From: Lachnospiraceae bacterium
GTDB lineage: Bacteria; Bacillota; Clostridia; Lachnospirales; Lachnospiraceae
DNA: 64,000 nt
Assembly (NCBI GenBank): GCA_014804785.1
Contig: JAAUZD010000026.1
Coordinates: forward strand, 195,964-259,963
Direction of reading: 5' to 3'
The position numbers and the translations under genes are program-made. Within the stretch, counting starts at the first letter, position 1. Every line of letters begins with the position of its first letter. A model generated the notes under the pieces. That model made no database searches and was not told the DNA's origin. It was given only the letters and a program-made list of their open reading frames with translations. Below are positions 7,990 through 16,187 of this stretch, in pieces.

Positions 7990-8014
7990 GGATGACTCGC
8001 AGAGCGAGGCATCC
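7990..8014 (+). other. Small imperfect hairpin upstream of the first permease gene
   Basis: GGATG-A-CTCGC and GCGAG-G-CATCC form a 10-bp stem with two single-base bulges and an AGA loop, 28 bp before the permease start. It may be an mRNA end-protecting or processing element. No T-run follows. Confidence 0.4.
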
Positions 8015-8041
8015 GTTGTTTGGGGGAATGGGGGTATGCAT

Positions 8042-8935
8042 GTGAAAAAGAGCAGAGCAAGAAGCGTTTTTATTGGGGTATGTGTGACACCTGCGGTTAT
8101 ATTGTTTATCATTTTTATGCTGATTCCAACCTTTAACGTGTTTAAAATGTCGCTTTATAAATGGGGAGGGTATTCTAATACCAAGGAATTTGTAGGACTG
8201 AACAACTTTAAAATTTTAATGGAAGATATGAATTTTTTCCGCTCGTTTCAGAATACAGTCCTGTTGATTGTCTGTGTAACCATTGTAACAATGGCGCTTT
8301 CCCTGATATTTGCAGCAATATTATCCAGGGAAGAGATTAAGGGGCAGAATTTCTACAGGATCATATTCTATATTCCCAATATTTTGTCGGTGGTGGTCAT
8401 TTCAGCCATATTTTCAGCAATTTATGATCCCAATAATGGGCTTTTGAACAGTATCATCGGCATTTTCAGAGGAAGTGATAAGACACCGATCCTCTGGCTG
8501 GGGGACCAGAAACTTGTTATCTACAGTCTTGTAATCGCCATGATATGGCAGGCGATTGGTTATTACATGGTCATGTACATGGCAAGTATGGCAAGTGTGC
8601 CGGAAAGTCTTTACGAATCGGCAAATCTGGAAGGGGCGGGACGGATACAGCAGTTCTTTTCTATTACCTTGCCGTTAATCTGGACCAATGTAAGGACTAC
8701 TTTAACTTTCTTTGTAATCAGTTCTATCAATCTGAGTTTCCTGTTTGTAAAGGCGCTGACAAACGGCGGTCCGGACGGATCTACAGAAGTATTTTTGAGT
8801 TATATGTATAAACAGGCATATACTAATTCCTCATATGGATATGGTATGGCAATCGGTGTTGTGGTATTTTTATTTTCTTTTGGTTTATCGGCTATTGTCA
8901 ATCTCGTTACGAAACGAGAGCCATTGGAATTTTAA
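8042..8935 (+). CDS. ABC sugar importer permease 1 (MalF-type)
   Basis: The protein is 297 residues with about six membrane helices. It carries the permease EAA loop (ESANLEGAGRIQQFFSITLP, about 195-214) that docks the ATPase. I prefer the GTG at 8042 because GGGGG (8030-8034) is 7 bases upstream; an in-frame ATG at 8036 is too close to it. The gene belongs to the GNB/LNB operon. No ATPase gene lies in the operon, so a shared MsmK/UgpC-type ATPase encoded elsewhere must energise it, which is common for CUT1 importers in Firmicutes. Confidence 0.9.
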   Translation: MKKSRARSVFIGVCVTPAVILFIIFMLIPTFNVFKMSLYKWGGYSNTKEFVGLNNFKILMEDMNFFRSFQNTVLLIVCVTIVTMALSLIFAAILSREEIKGQNFYRIIFYIPNILSVVVISAIFSAIYDPNNGLLNSIIGIFRGSDKTPILWLGDQKLVIYSLVIAMIWQAIGYYMVMYMASMASVPESLYESANLEGAGRIQQFFSITLPLIWTNVRTTLTFFVISSINLSFLFVKALTNGGPDGSTEVFLSYMYKQAYTNSSYGYGMAIGVVVFLFSFGLSAIVNLVTKREPLEF

Positions 8936-8947
8936 GGAGGGGTGCAT

Positions 8948-9829
8948 ATGAAAAAGAAAAAAGAAATGAGCTTTGATGCTTTATATAAACTTTTTATATA
9001 TGTCGCCCTGATAACCCTTGCAATCAGTATTATAGTACCGGTGGCCTGGGTATTTCTGGCATCCATAAAGGAAAATTCAGAATTTTACGGGAATCCCTGG
9101 ACTATGCCGAAAGGCATTTACTACCAGAACTTTATAGATGCTTTCGAAAAAGCAAAGATGGGAGAATATTTTCTGAATTCCGTGCTGGTAACGGCTCTGG
9201 CGCTTGCCATATTGCTGGTGGTGGCACTGCCTGCGGCTTATGTGCTTGCAAGATATCGCTTCTGGGGAAGCAAGCTGATTAATGTGATGTTTATGGGCGG
9301 TCTGTTCATCAATGTAAATTACATTGTGGTACCTATTTTCCTTATGTTCGTGGATGCAGATAAATTTTTAAAGAGCCTTGGAGGAAACGGATTTTTCCTG
9401 AATAATTTATTTGTGGTGGCGCTTGTGTATGCATCTACTGCATTGCCATTTACAATTTATTTGCTATCCGGATTTTTTGTCACGATACCGAGAGATTATG
9501 AAGAGGCGGCATATGTGGATGGGAGCGGTTATTTCAGAACGATGGTAAAGATCATGATGCCGATGGCGCTGCCCAGTATTATTACGGTTATTCTATTTAA
9601 CTTCTTGTCCTTCTGGAATGAATACATCATTTCCATGACTTTGCTTACAAAGGATGCCAAGACGCTTCCGGTAGGTCTTATGCAGCTGATGCAGGCACAG
9701 AAGGCGGCAGCAAATTACGGTCAGCTTTATGCCGGACTGGTGATAGTAATGCTTCCTACCTTGATATTATACATTATGGTTCAGAAGAAACTGACTCAGG
9801 GTATGAGCCTTGGCGGACTAAAGGGTTAA
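8948..9829 (+). CDS. ABC sugar importer permease 2 (MalG-type)
   Basis: The protein is 293 residues with six predicted membrane helices. The MalG-type EAA motif DYEEAAYVDGSGYFRTMVKI lies at about residues 180-199. AAGGAGG sits 7 bases before the ATG at 8948; the GTG two codons upstream lies too close to the ribosome binding site. It would pair with the preceding permease to form the membrane channel for the disaccharide bound by the lipoprotein at 6481. It is followed after 13 bases by a small membrane protein gene. Confidence 0.9.
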   Translation: MKKKKEMSFDALYKLFIYVALITLAISIIVPVAWVFLASIKENSEFYGNPWTMPKGIYYQNFIDAFEKAKMGEYFLNSVLVTALALAILLVVALPAAYVLARYRFWGSKLINVMFMGGLFINVNYIVVPIFLMFVDADKFLKSLGGNGFFLNNLFVVALVYASTALPFTIYLLSGFFVTIPRDYEEAAYVDGSGYFRTMVKIMMPMALPSIITVILFNFLSFWNEYIISMTLLTKDAKTLPVGLMQLMQAQKAAANYGQLYAGLVIVMLPTLILYIMVQKKLTQGMSLGGLKG

Positions 9830-9842
9830 AGGAGGGAAAGCA

Positions 9843-10007
9843 ATGAAGTGGATTATCAAATTGATTTATATACTTATTTTTATTGGCAGTATGGCTCTTA
9901 TTGTAACCGGACAGCGCAGGATCGGACCGGCGGGACTCATGATTATGTTGGTGGGACTTGCGGGGATATTGATTCTCCTTTATCTGTACAATAAGAAATT
10001 TCAATGA
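9843..10007 (+). CDS. Small two-helix membrane protein in the sugar operon
   Basis: This 54-residue frame has an AAAGGAGGG ribosome binding site 6 bases before its ATG. It encodes two hydrophobic helices (about 3-22 and 31-49) around a short basic turn (GQRRIGPAG), and ends NKKFQ. It is too short for most gene callers. Its position, 13 bases after the permease gene and 29 before the phosphorylase gene with its own strong ribosome binding site, supports translation. Function is not recognised. An accessory subunit of the importer is possible but unproven. Confidence 0.7.
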   Translation: MKWIIKLIYILIFIGSMALIVTGQRRIGPAGLMIMLVGLAGILILLYLYNKKFQ

Positions 10008-10036
10008 TGATAAAGCGAAGGAATGGAGGTGTGAAC

Positions 10037-12205
10037 ATGGAAAACGCGGGCAGACTGACACTGCCTACAGATGTAGATATGGTTGAAGAAACGATTCGTT
10101 TAAAGAATCTGCTTGGAGCAGATGCCTTAAGGGATTGTGACGGGACGACAATGCCGGAAGAACTTCTTGACCAGGATGTAAAGATATATGCCACCTATTA
10201 CACGACCAGAAAAGACAATGAATGGGCAATAAAAAATCCGGAGGAAATACAGCAGGAATATCTGCTCAGCGACTGCGTGACGGCAAGAAGCAGCAGTCTT
10301 CGTATAGAGATCATGAAGGGATTTCATACCGAGCAGCTGAAGGTGAATACCATTGATGATCCTAAGAGATGGTGGGAGGTTATTGACAGAACGACGGGAG
10401 AGGTGGTACCGGCGGATAAGTGGGAATATGATGAGACTTCAAAGGAGGTGGTGATTGCCTCTGTTCCTTATCACCGGTATACGGTGAGCTATCTGGCGTT
10501 TCTGATTTGGGATCCGGTACATATGTACAATTATATTACCAATGACTGGAAGAATGCGCCCCATCAATTGACTTATGATGTAAGGCAGCCTAAGACACAG
10601 GCTTATGTAAAAGAAAAACTGAAAAAATGGTGTGAGGAAAATCCCCATGTAAACGTAGTGCGTTTTACGACTTTTTTCCATCAGTTTACGCTCACATTTG
10701 ACGATCAAAAGAGAGAAAAATTTGTGGAATGGTTTGGCTATAGTGCAAGCGTTAGCCCTTACATTCTGGAGAAGTTTGAAAAGTGGGCGGGGTACAGATT
10801 CCGTCCTGAATTTATTGTGGATCAGGGATACCACAACTCGATTTTTAGGGTTCCTTCCAAAGAATTTCAGGATTTTATAGAGTTCCAGCAGATGGAAGTG
10901 TGTGCTCTGGCAAAAGAATTGGTAGATATTGTGCACAGCTACGGCAAAGAAGCTATGATGTTTCTTGGGGATCATTGGATAGGTACAGAACCCTATGGGA
11001 AATATTTTGAAGGGATAGGTCTGGATGCTGTTGTGGGATCTGTGGGGGATGGGGTCACCTTACGCATGATTTCTGATATTAAAGGTGTGAAATATACAGA
11101 AGGACGCCTGCTTCCTTACTTTTTCCCGGATGTCTTTACCAAAGGGGGAGATCCAATCGGAGAGGCGCAGGATAACTGGATTAAGGCAAGAAGGGCAATT
11201 CTGCGTTCTCCCTTAGACCGGATTGGATATGGAGGTTATCTGAAACTGGCTTCTGAATGGCCTGGCTTTATAGACCAGATTGGCAGGGTGGTGGATGAGT
11301 TCCGCCAGATACATGAAAACATGCAGGGAAGCAAAGCGTATACGGCCCCTTTCAAGGTGGGTATTTTAAATTGCTGGGGTAATTTAAGAAGATGGATGTC
11401 TAATCAGGTTCATCATGCCTTGTGGTATAGGGAAATCTATTCTTATGTGGGTGTGATTGAATGCCTAAGCGGTATGCCGATTGAGGTAGAATTTATCACC
11501 TTTGATCAGGTGCGGGAAGGAATCGATTCTGCAATTAAGGTCATTATCAATGCGGGAGATGCATACACGGCATGGAGCGGTGCGGAAAACTGGAAAGATG
11601 AAAGAATCGTGTGTGCCATTCGCAGATTTGTGGATGAAGGCGGCGGATTGATCGGAGTGGGAGAGCCCAGTGCCTGTCAGTATCAGGGGCATTATTTCCA
11701 GCTCAGCGATGTGCTGGGCGTGGACAGGGAAATGGGATTTTCTATGAGCACAGACAAATATAATGAGGCGGACAGCAGTCATTTTATCCTCGAGGATACG
11801 CCTGACGAAATTGATTTTGGAGAAGGTAAAAGCCGTATCTACGCTCAGGGAAATCATTACCAGATATTAAATATGGACAAACAGTACAGCCGGCTGGTGG
11901 TCAATGAATATGGAAAAGGAAGGAGCGTCTATTTTACAGGACTTCCCTATTCCCCACAGAATTGCCGTATCCTGCTGCGGGCGATTTATTATGCAGCGCA
12001 CCAGGAAGCTGAGATGAAGAAGTTTTATGTTACTAATGTGGACACAGAGCTTGCCGTTTTTGAAAAAACAGGAAAAATCGTGGTCATAAACAATTCCAAA
12101 GAGCCAAGGCAGACTGATTTGTACGTGCAGGGAAAAATGATGCAGCATCTTGATTTGGCTCCCATGGAAATGCGCTGGGTAGATTATAAGGAGCAGAAGT
12201 TATGA
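10037..12205 (+). CDS. lnpA: GH112 1,3-beta-galactosyl-N-acetylhexosamine phosphorylase
   Basis: This 722-residue cytosolic enzyme matches GH112 along its length. It has the TIM-barrel start TYDVRQPKTQAYVKEKLKKW (about 179-198), the segment FIVDQGYHNS (about 259-268) and GDHWIGTEPY (about 311-320), whose Asp312 probably equals the catalytic Asp313 of the Bifidobacterium longum enzyme. The family splits Gal-beta1,3-GlcNAc (lacto-N-biose) or Gal-beta1,3-GalNAc with phosphate into galactose 1-phosphate and the free hexosamine. A minority act on galactosyl-rhamnose. The adjacent NahK-like kinase favours the N-acetylhexosamine substrates. The start ATG at 10037 has GGAGG 7 bases upstream. Its stop overlaps the kinase start (ATGA). 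Confidence 0.92.
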   Translation: MENAGRLTLPTDVDMVEETIRLKNLLGADALRDCDGTTMPEELLDQDVKIYATYYTTRKDNEWAIKNPEEIQQEYLLSDCVTARSSSLRIEIMKGFHTEQLKVNTIDDPKRWWEVIDRTTGEVVPADKWEYDETSKEVVIASVPYHRYTVSYLAFLIWDPVHMYNYITNDWKNAPHQLTYDVRQPKTQAYVKEKLKKWCEENPHVNVVRFTTFFHQFTLTFDDQKREKFVEWFGYSASVSPYILEKFEKWAGYRFRPEFIVDQGYHNSIFRVPSKEFQDFIEFQQMEVCALAKELVDIVHSYGKEAMMFLGDHWIGTEPYGKYFEGIGLDAVVGSVGDGVTLRMISDIKGVKYTEGRLLPYFFPDVFTKGGDPIGEAQDNWIKARRAILRSPLDRIGYGGYLKLASEWPGFIDQIGRVVDEFRQIHENMQGSKAYTAPFKVGILNCWGNLRRWMSNQVHHALWYREIYSYVGVIECLSGMPIEVEFITFDQVREGIDSAIKVIINAGDAYTAWSGAENWKDERIVCAIRRFVDEGGGLIGVGEPSACQYQGHYFQLSDVLGVDREMGFSMSTDKYNEADSSHFILEDTPDEIDFGEGKSRIYAQGNHYQILNMDKQYSRLVVNEYGKGRSVYFTGLPYSPQNCRILLRAIYYAAHQEAEMKKFYVTNVDTELAVFEKTGKIVVINNSKEPRQTDLYVQGKMMQHLDLAPMEMRWVDYKEQKL

Positions 12206-13329
12206 AGATAGAGAATCCGGCTTGTGCCAAAATAGAGGAAGCAATTGCACAGTTCGACTTAGAGGGAAAGCTGGCAGGTTGGCAGCCTTATGGGAACGGT
12301 CATATTAATGACACATTTTTACTTACCTGTGGAACTTTAAAGGGTGAGAGGAAATATATTCTGCAGAGAATGAACCATTCTATTTTTAAGAATCCGCAGC
12401 AGCTCATGGAAAATGTGGTAAGGGTTACGGAATATCTGCGCGGGGTGATCAAAGAACAGGGCGGGGATCCCGAGAGGGAAACCTTAAATGTGATAAAGAC
12501 ACGGAATGGGGCGAGTTACTACGAAGACAGCAGCTATAATTATTGGAGGGTTTTTTTATACATAGATCGAACCCTGTGTTTGGAACAAGTAGAGAGTGCA
12601 AAAGATTTTTATGACAGTGCCGTTGCCTTTGGAAATTTCCAGAGAATGCTTGCAGATTATCCCGCTGGGGAGCTTTATGAGACGATTCCTAATTTCCATA
12701 ACACACCTTCCCGCTTCCGTGATTTTCAAAAAGCAGTGCAGGAGGATAAGCTGGGAAGAGCGGCGCTTGCTAAGGAGGAGATTGCTTTTGCCTTAGAGAG
12801 AGAAAAGGACACTCCGGTTCTGCTGGATCTTCTGGCGGAAGGGAAATTGCCCCTTAGGGTAACACACAATGACACAAAATTAAATAACATTTTGTTTGAT
12901 GCAGACACCAAAAAAGCCTTATGTATCATTGACCTTGATACGGTAATGCCCGGTCTTTCCCACTATGATTTCGGTGATTCCATTCGTTTTGGAGCAAGTA
13001 CGGGAGCCGAAGATGAAAAGGACCTAAGTAAAGTCGAACTGGATCTGTCTTTGTTTGAGACTTTCACAAAAGGATTCCTTAAAGGATGCGGCGAAAGCCT
13101 TACAGAAAAAGAAATTGAAATGCTTCCTATGGGGGCTAAACTGATGACTTATGAATGCGGTATACGCTTTCTGGCTGATTTTCTGGAAGGAGATGTGTAC
13201 TTTAAGATTCATCGTGAAGGGCACAATCTGGACCGGGCAAGGACGCAGTTTAAACTGATAGCGGATATGGAAGAGAAATGGGACCGCATGACTGCCATTG
13301 TAGAAAAATATAAAAACAAATATCAATAA
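12202..13329 (+). CDS. nahK: N-acetylhexosamine 1-kinase (NahK-like)
   Basis: This 375-residue protein of the aminoglycoside-phosphotransferase fold has the catalytic loop HNDTKLNN (about 223-230) and the metal-binding IDLDTVMPG (about 243-251). NahK phosphorylates GlcNAc or GalNAc at C1, supplying the sugar 1-phosphate for a nucleotidyltransferase. Its ATGA overlap with the GH112 gene makes it the immediate next step after phosphorolysis. In bifidobacteria lnpA and nahK sit together with galT-like and galE-like genes; those two are missing here and must act from another locus. A terminator follows. Confidence 0.9.
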   Translation: MKIENPACAKIEEAIAQFDLEGKLAGWQPYGNGHINDTFLLTCGTLKGERKYILQRMNHSIFKNPQQLMENVVRVTEYLRGVIKEQGGDPERETLNVIKTRNGASYYEDSSYNYWRVFLYIDRTLCLEQVESAKDFYDSAVAFGNFQRMLADYPAGELYETIPNFHNTPSRFRDFQKAVQEDKLGRAALAKEEIAFALEREKDTPVLLDLLAEGKLPLRVTHNDTKLNNILFDADTKKALCIIDLDTVMPGLSHYDFGDSIRFGASTGAEDEKDLSKVELDLSLFETFTKGFLKGCGESLTEKEIEMLPMGAKLMTYECGIRFLADFLEGDVYFKIHREGHNLDRARTQFKLIADMEEKWDRMTAIVEKYKNKYQ

Positions 13330-13349
13330 AGTAAAAAATGGTTGATTTT

Positions 13350-13396
13350 AAAAGCCCCGCAGAAAAAATCTTTTGCAATCCTGTGGGGCTTTTATT
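13350..13396 (+). terminator. Intrinsic terminator of the GNB/LNB operon
   Basis: AAAAGCCCCGCAG (from about 13350) pairs with CTGTGGGGCTTTT (13381-13393) across a loop of about 18 bases, and the U-rich tail is part of the 3' arm. Confidence 0.8.
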
Positions 13397-13423
13397 GTTT
13401 CGGATAAAATGATGTGATAAAAT
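13395..13423 (+). promoter_or_regulatory. Possible promoter for the deaminase gene
   Basis: TTGTTT (13395-13400) and TAAAAT (13418-13423) are spaced by 17 bp immediately after the operon terminator and 62 bp before the deaminase start. Confidence 0.45.
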
Positions 13424-13485
13424 AAAAAAGCGGATTGTCTTCCGTATCATATTGCAGAACGCAGGAAAGGTAAGGGACTTTATAT

Positions 13486-14787
13486 ATGGGAATTGTGTTA
13501 AAAAACATTCTGGCAGTACTCCCAGAAGGGGAGAGGGATGTAATTAAGGAAACGGATATTTATATTGAAGGCAGCAGGATTGCAGCTATCGGTACACAGC
13601 CGGAAGATTTTCATGCTGACAAAATAATCGAAGGAAAGAATAAGCTTGCCATACCGGGGCTTGTGAACTGTCATACGCACTCTTATATGTCCTTTATGAG
13701 AAATGTGGCGGATGACTTAAGCTTTATGGACTGGCTTTTCGGAACGATTGATCCGATTGAGCAGCAGATGACAGACGAGGACACTTATTGGGGAGCCTGT
13801 CTGGCAATCATTGAAATGATGAAAAGCGGGACCACCTGTTTTAATGATATGCAGATGAATATTCATCAGACGACAAGAGCGGTAAAGGAATCCGGTATGC
13901 GTGCTGTCATCAGCCGCGGACTGGTGGGAAGCGGAAATGATGAGGCGGGGCAGATGCGGCTTAGACAGGCTTATGAGGAGCGGGATGCAGCAAAGGATTG
14001 CGACAGGCTGACCTTCATGTTGGGACCGCATGCACCTTATACATGTGATGACGCTTATATGCGTATCGTTTCCGAAGAAGCCAAAAAGAATCATATGAGG
14101 ATTCACGTGCATCTTTCCGAAAGCGAAAGTGAGATTCAGCAGATTAAAGAAAAGTATGATTGCTCGCCCATTGAGATGGCAGATAGAAACGGGCTGTTCG
14201 ATGTGCCTGCCATAGCTGCCCATTGCGTACAGATTACAGAAAGCGACATGGAAATTTTAAAGAAAAAGAATGTCAGTGTAGTCACCAATCCTGCCAGCAA
14301 CATGAAGCTGGGCAACGGCTTCGCACCTGTTCCCGCTATGCTTGAAAAGGGGATTAACGTCTGCCTTGGAACGGATGGGGCAGCAAGCAACAACAGCCTT
14401 AACATGTTTCACGAATTAAGCCTTCTTACCTTGATCCACAAAGGCGTCAAGAAAACACCGCAGTGTATCAGCGCAAAAGAAGGATTTAGAATTGCAACCA
14501 TAAATGGGGCCAAGGCCCTTGGGCTTGAAAAAGAAATAGGATCTCTGGAAGAGGGAAAGAAAGCGGATATCGTAATTCTAAATTTAAATACACCTTCCCT
14601 GACACCGAGAAACAACCTTCTTGCCGGTCTGTCTTACTCTGCAAATGGCTCAGAGGTGGAAACGGTCCTGATTGACGGAAAAGTTACCATGGAAAACAGA
14701 AAGATCCTGACCATGGATGAAGAACTGGTGTATCAGAAGGTTAATGACATCATAGTCCGCATGGGTCTTGACAAAAAAGAATATTAA
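13486..14787 (+). CDS. mtaD: Amidohydrolase: S-adenosylhomocysteine / methylthioadenosine deaminase
   Basis: This 433-residue amidohydrolase of the MtaD/SsnA type has the metal motif NCHTHSYMSFMRN (about 61-73), HVHLSESESE (about 207-216), AAHCVQ (about 244-249) and the metal Asp in LGTDGAASNNSLNMF (about 292-306). These enzymes deaminate the adenine ring of SAH, MTA or adenosine to the inosine form. Adjacent ahcY, 109 bp downstream, argues for SAH as the substrate. The deaminase would yield S-inosylhomocysteine, which an AhcY-like enzyme could then split. MTA and 5'-deoxyadenosine remain alternatives. Confidence 0.85.
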   Translation: MGIVLKNILAVLPEGERDVIKETDIYIEGSRIAAIGTQPEDFHADKIIEGKNKLAIPGLVNCHTHSYMSFMRNVADDLSFMDWLFGTIDPIEQQMTDEDTYWGACLAIIEMMKSGTTCFNDMQMNIHQTTRAVKESGMRAVISRGLVGSGNDEAGQMRLRQAYEERDAAKDCDRLTFMLGPHAPYTCDDAYMRIVSEEAKKNHMRIHVHLSESESEIQQIKEKYDCSPIEMADRNGLFDVPAIAAHCVQITESDMEILKKKNVSVVTNPASNMKLGNGFAPVPAMLEKGINVCLGTDGAASNNSLNMFHELSLLTLIHKGVKKTPQCISAKEGFRIATINGAKALGLEKEIGSLEEGKKADIVILNLNTPSLTPRNNLLAGLSYSANGSEVETVLIDGKVTMENRKILTMDEELVYQKVNDIIVRMGLDKKEY

Positions 14788-14809
14788 TTGTATGTAGCTG
14801 CTTTGCGGT

Positions 14810-14845
14810 TATCATAAAAGTGATGATAGGACAGACGACCATCAC
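14810..14845 (+). other. Mutually exclusive hairpins upstream of ahcY
   Basis: TATCAT (14810-14815) can pair with ATGATA (14823-14828). GTGATG (14820-14825) can instead pair with CATCAC (14840-14845). The two stems share bases 14823-14825, so only one can form. No T-run follows and no known SAH or SAM riboswitch consensus is visible. It could be a small regulatory switch or chance. Confidence 0.3.
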
Positions 14846-14896
14846 TATAATAAAAATTCGGCTGAAATTTATAAATTCTATTTGGAGGATAAGAAA

Positions 14897-16147
14897 ATGA
14901 ACAGTGAAATCAGGGACATTCATTTAGCCGAATCAGGAGAGCGCAAGATCGAGTGGGTAAAAAGAAATTGCGATTTGCTCCGTACCCTTGAGGAGGAGTT
15001 CTCAAAGACAAAACCCTTTGAAGGAAAGAAAATTGCACTTTCCGTACATTTGGAAGCAAAAACAGCTTATCTTTGTCTGGTGTTAAAGGCAGGGGGAGCA
15101 GAAATGTTCGTAACAGGCTCTAATCCTTTGTCCACACAGGATGATGTGGCAGCAGCACTGGTGAAAGCGGGCCTTGAGGTTCATGCCTGGTATGATTGTA
15201 CACCGGAGGAATATGAAACACATATTCGTCATGTACTGGAAGCAGGACCTAATATCATTATTGATGACGGCGGCGATCTGGTAAATATGGTACACACGCA
15301 GATGCCGGAACTGATACCGAACATCATCGGCGGCTGCGAGGAGACAACTACCGGAATTATCCGTCTGGAGGCGATGAATCATGCCGGAGAACTGAAATTC
15401 CCCATGGTACGTGTAAACAATGCAGACTGCAAACATTTATTTGATAATCGTTACGGTACCGGACAATCTGTATGGGATGGCATTAATCGGACAACCAACC
15501 TGATTGTGGCAGGTAAAATCGTAGTAGTAGCAGGTTATGGGTGGTGCGGTAAAGGTACTGCCATGAGAGCCAAGGGACTTGGCGCAAGAGTAATCGTAAC
15601 AGAAATCGATCCAATCAAGGCAATAGAAGCAGTGATGGACGGGTTTGATGTAATGCCTATGAACGAAGCAGCGAAGGTGGGAGATTTCTTTGTAACTGTT
15701 ACAGGCTGTGACAAGGTAATCGATGAGGAAGACTTCAAAGTGATGAAGGACGGCGCCATTCTATGTAATGCAGGTCATTTTGACTGTGAAATTGATATGG
15801 CGAGACTTCGTGAAATTGCTGTGGAGACAAGAGAGCAGAGAAAAAATATTATGGGATATAAGCTGCCTGCCGGACAGTGGATCTTCGTTCTGGCAGAGGG
15901 AAGACTGGTCAACTTAGCTGCCGGCGACGGACATCCGGCAGAGATCATGGATATGAGTTTTGCGATTCAGGCGCTGTCTGCCAAATATCTGGTTGAACAC
16001 GGAAGCGAGCTTAAAGAGAAGCTGATTGATGTACCCAGGGAAGTTGATCAGGATGTAGCAAAAAGAAAACTGGCATTCCTCGGAAAGGAGATCGATGTGC
16101 TCACGCCGGAACAGGAGAAATACCTGAACAGTTATACATTGGATTAA
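14897..16147 (+). CDS. ahcY: Adenosylhomocysteinase (SAH/SIH hydrolase)
   Basis: This 416-residue protein matches AhcY. The NAD-binding segment VVAGYGWCGKGTAMRAKGLGA is central, and NADCKHLFDNRYGTGQS before it carries substrate and catalytic residues. The enzyme reversibly splits S-adenosylhomocysteine into adenosine and homocysteine, clearing the product of methyl transfer. It is slightly shorter than typical eukaryotic forms and resembles archaeal/clostridial ones, some of which prefer S-inosylhomocysteine. The ATG at 14897 follows TTTGGAGG. The upstream deaminase gene makes the inosyl route worth considering. Confidence 0.92.
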   Translation: MNSEIRDIHLAESGERKIEWVKRNCDLLRTLEEEFSKTKPFEGKKIALSVHLEAKTAYLCLVLKAGGAEMFVTGSNPLSTQDDVAAALVKAGLEVHAWYDCTPEEYETHIRHVLEAGPNIIIDDGGDLVNMVHTQMPELIPNIIGGCEETTTGIIRLEAMNHAGELKFPMVRVNNADCKHLFDNRYGTGQSVWDGINRTTNLIVAGKIVVVAGYGWCGKGTAMRAKGLGARVIVTEIDPIKAIEAVMDGFDVMPMNEAAKVGDFFVTVTGCDKVIDEEDFKVMKDGAILCNAGHFDCEIDMARLREIAVETREQRKNIMGYKLPAGQWIFVLAEGRLVNLAAGDGHPAEIMDMSFAIQALSAKYLVEHGSELKEKLIDVPREVDQDVAKRKLAFLGKEIDVLTPEQEKYLNSYTLD

Positions 16148-16187
16148 AATAGAAGGCAAGTAAGTAATGAAAGGTGGGGAAATCAGC

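Noticed and set aside
10439-10975. 178-residue minus-strand frame within the GH112 gene
   Set aside because: It lies antisense to a strongly supported gene, has no ribosome binding site and its composition is typical of an antisense frame.
13424-13485. Riboswitch before the deaminase gene
   Set aside because: Only about 60 bases separate promoter and start, too short for a known SAH aptamer, and no motif is visible.
14788-14896. SAH or SAM riboswitch before ahcY
   Set aside because: The position is suggestive, but the known conserved cores of SAH and SAM riboswitches are not present; only simple competing hairpins are seen.
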